Below are positions 62,089 to 64,000 of a DNA stretch of 64,000 nt, piece by piece; the stretch's first letter is position 1, and every line of letters starts with the position of its first letter. The position numbers and the translations under genes are program-made. The notes beneath the pieces are model-generated. The model searched no databases. It worked only from the letters and a program-made list of their open reading frames with translations, and was not told where the DNA came from. The stretch is taken from positions 1-64,000 of the forward strand of contig CATLHJ010000002.1 of NCBI GenBank assembly GCA_949949035.1. Reading direction: 5' to 3'. The DNA comes from an uncultured Clostridia bacterium (GTDB taxonomy: Bacteria > Bacillota > Clostridia > Christensenellales > UBA1242).

Positions 62089-64000
62089 ATGATTATCGAA
62101 GCCGTGGTTGCGTCCGTGGTGTACAGTAACGCCGACAGTGGCTATACCGTGTTGCGGTTAGACAACAATTTGGTGGCCGTTGGTATCGCACCGTTCGCCA
62201 CGGTCGGGGCGGGGTATCGTTTTGTCGGCGAATTCGTCAACAACGCCAAGCACGGCAAGCAGTTTGCGTTCAGTGCGATTACCTTATTACCGCCCGATAC
62301 GGAAGCCAAAATTTTGGCTTTTTTGGGTGGGGGCTTATTACCCGGTGTGGGACCCGCGACCGCCCGCAAAATCGTGAAGCACTTCGGCACGCGGACTTTG
62401 GACGTCATCGCCAACGAGCCACAGGCCTTGGCACAAGTACGGGGTATTTCAGCACTTAAAGCCAAAATAATTGCCGCCAATTACCGCACCATTTGCCAAA
62501 TGCAAGACGTGATGATGTGGCTGTACCGTTTCGACATCAGTTTGAACTTGGCGCAAAAAATTTACCAACATTACGGCGACGATACGATCGCCACGGTCGC
62601 CAAAAACCCGTACGTCTTAATTGAAACCATTGACGGGATTGGCTTTACCACCGCCGACAACATGGCGAAAACCTTGGGCGTGGCCTATAACGGGACGTTC
62701 CGCGTACGGGCGGGGGTGGTGCACATCTTAAAGGTCAGCGCCGAAACCGACGGGCACACTTACGTGGCGTTAACGGACCTGATTGGTAAGGTCTGTCGTT
62801 TATTACGCATTAAAATGGAAGAGTTGACCCCGACCTTTAACACGATTATTAACGAGTTATGTATGGACCGGGTAGTGGTGGCCGTCACGATCGACGGTGA
62901 ACCCGGCATCCAGTTAATTCGTTTCTTTAACGCCGAAAAGTCAATTGCCCAAAAGTTGCATCTGTTAATGCAGGAGCCGAAAGTGCCCGACCGTGTGGAC
63001 GAGTTAATCGCCCACTACGAGCAGTTGCGGGGGCTTACTTTTCACACCACCCAAAAGCAGGCGATCAAGCAGGCGGTCAGTGGCGGGGTTACCGTCATCA
63101 CGGGCGGGCCCGGCACCGGTAAGACCACGATTATTAACGCGATTTTGTACATTAATCAAGCCAATCAATTAACTACCCAACTTTTGGCGCCGACGGGACG
63201 GGCGGCCAAGCGCATAGAAGAGGCCACGGGGCAATCGGCGATGACCATTCACCGCTGCTTGGATATGGACTACAAAATGGGTGCGGGCAAGTTTACTTAT
63301 GACGACCCAAATCACTTTATTCGCCAAGATATGGTAATTGTCGACGAAGTGTCGATGTGCGATTGTCTGCTGACCGCGTCGTTATTGCGGAAAATTTTGG
63401 TTGGCACCAAAGTGGTCTTGATTGGTGACATTGACCAGTTACCATCGGTTGGGGCGGGGAATGTTCTGTCAGACATTATTACGTCGGGCGTGGTGCCGAC
63501 CATTCGCTTGACCCAAATTTACCGCACGGCGGAAAACGCGACGATTGCGATTAACGCTCACCGCATTAACAACGGGGAAATGCCTTTGCTGGATAACAAA
63601 AGCAGTGACTTCTTTTATTGTAATGTCGAAACGCCAGAACTGATTAAAGACGAAATATTGGGGTTGTGTTTAACACGATTACCACAATATCTTGGGGTCG
63701 ACCACGGTAAGATACAGGTTTTGGCGCCGATGAAGTTGGGGGCGGCGGGGGTAATCAATTTGAATCAATGTTTGCAAGCCGCGCTTAATCCGCCTGGCGA
63801 CAACAAGGACGAATACTCTTACGGCGACACGATTTTCCGTTTGGGCGACCGCGTGATGCACACGGTAAACAATTACCAGCAGGAATGGACCCGCAACCAC
63901 GAACAAGGTAAAGGTATTTTTAACGGGGACATTGGCAAAATTGTGGCCATTAACGCGGACAACGGCGAAATTACCGTCGAGTTGGAAGACGGGCGGGTTA
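62089..64000 (+). CDS. recD2: RecD2-type ATP-dependent DNA helicase, 3' end beyond the window
   Basis: A superfamily 1 helicase of the RecD2 (YrrC) type, involved in repair and replication-fork maintenance without RecBC. The N-terminal part has the OB-like domain and helix-hairpin-helix motifs (LLPGVGPATARKIVKHFG, IDGIGFTTADNMAKTLG). The helicase core shows Walker A VITGGPGTGKTTII, LLAPTGRAAKRIEEATG, Walker B MVIVDEVSMCD, GDIDQLPSVGAGNVL and LTQIYRTAENATI. About 637 codons are present and the frame is open at the window edge, so the SH3-containing C-terminus is missing here. The start is fixed by the promoter box 7 bases upstream and the usual family N-terminus. Confidence 0.93.
   Translation, partial: MIIEAVVASVVYSNADSGYTVLRLDNNLVAVGIAPFATVGAGYRFVGEFVNNAKHGKQFAFSAITLLPPDTEAKILAFLGGGLLPGVGPATARKIVKHFGTRTLDVIANEPQALAQVRGISALKAKIIAANYRTICQMQDVMMWLYRFDISLNLAQKIYQHYGDDTIATVAKNPYVLIETIDGIGFTTADNMAKTLGVAYNGTFRVRAGVVHILKVSAETDGHTYVALTDLIGKVCRLLRIKMEELTPTFNTIINELCMDRVVVAVTIDGEPGIQLIRFFNAEKSIAQKLHLLMQEPKVPDRVDELIAHYEQLRGLTFHTTQKQAIKQAVSGGVTVITGGPGTGKTTIINAILYINQANQLTTQLLAPTGRAAKRIEEATGQSAMTIHRCLDMDYKMGAGKFTYDDPNHFIRQDMVIVDEVSMCDCLLTASLLRKILVGTKVVLIGDIDQLPSVGAGNVLSDIITSGVVPTIRLTQIYRTAENATIAINAHRINNGEMPLLDNKSSDFFYCNVETPELIKDEILGLCLTRLPQYLGVDHGKIQVLAPMKLGAAGVINLNQCLQAALNPPGDNKDEYSYGDTIFRLGDRVMHTVNNYQQEWTRNHEQGKGIFNGDIGKIVAINADNGEITVELEDGRV

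Overview
The window looks like chromosome of an anaerobic Bacillota (Clostridia) bacterium of moderate G+C, probably an uncultured gut lineage. The evidence is a large SRP RNA with an Alu domain, the mrnC-rlmB-sigma cluster, the DapL route to meso-diaminopimelate, two SpoVB-type flippases, DUF421/DUF4363 neighbours and DUF6273-like surface proteins. A Christensenellales/Borkfalkia-like origin is my best guess, by resemblance only. No rRNA, prophage, IS element or CRISPR array was seen.

Layout. 83-1246 is a surface protein behind a run of 18 C. 1294-6586 holds typA, a flippase, HU, SRP RNA (minus strand) and dnaB. 6602-10512 holds a membrane protein, an 18-residue Cys-rich peptide, a pseudouridine synthase, a phosphoesterase, dapF and dapL. 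10525-12796 holds tRNA-Arg, a DNA glycosylase and a surface-protein gene with an (CAAG)11 tract in its 5' coding end, which puts it out of frame. 12805-18048 holds a hypothetical gene, mrnC, rlmB, a sigma factor, a metallo-hydrolase and a short uvrA. 18041-24057 (mostly minus) holds DUF4363, DUF421, a flippase, a LysM peptide and a three-gene surface operon. 24158-27709 holds a degenerate Ppx/HD protein and an orphan VirD4-type ATPase. 27780-60829 is mostly two giant surface genes (2,495 and 6,736 residues), with a Rho-like protein lacking its P-loop, WalJ, two CAAX proteases, TadA and a DUF4097-like protein between them. A lipoprotein (minus) and recD2 (running off the window) close it.

The most consistent signal is regulatory. 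Nearly every gene that begins a transcription unit has a sigma-70 type -10 box 5-8 bases before its start codon, often with a -35 box 17 bases further up. Transcription should therefore start at or beside the start codon, giving leaderless mRNAs. Genes inside operons instead carry Shine-Dalgarno sequences. Two divergent gene pairs share overlapping -10 boxes, with start codons only 22-23 bases apart. The two giant surface genes are exceptions, having strong promoters, short leaders and G-rich ribosome binding sites.

Functionally the window mixes housekeeping (translation, replication, repair, cell-wall precursors) with an unusually large investment in the cell surface: N-terminal signal segments, calcium-binding loops, C-terminal membrane anchors without LPXTG, one repeat-switched gene and a 20-kb gene. 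Three proteins look like enzymes that have lost catalytic motifs (Rho-like, Ppx/HD) or have an altered nucleotide-binding loop (VirD4-like).
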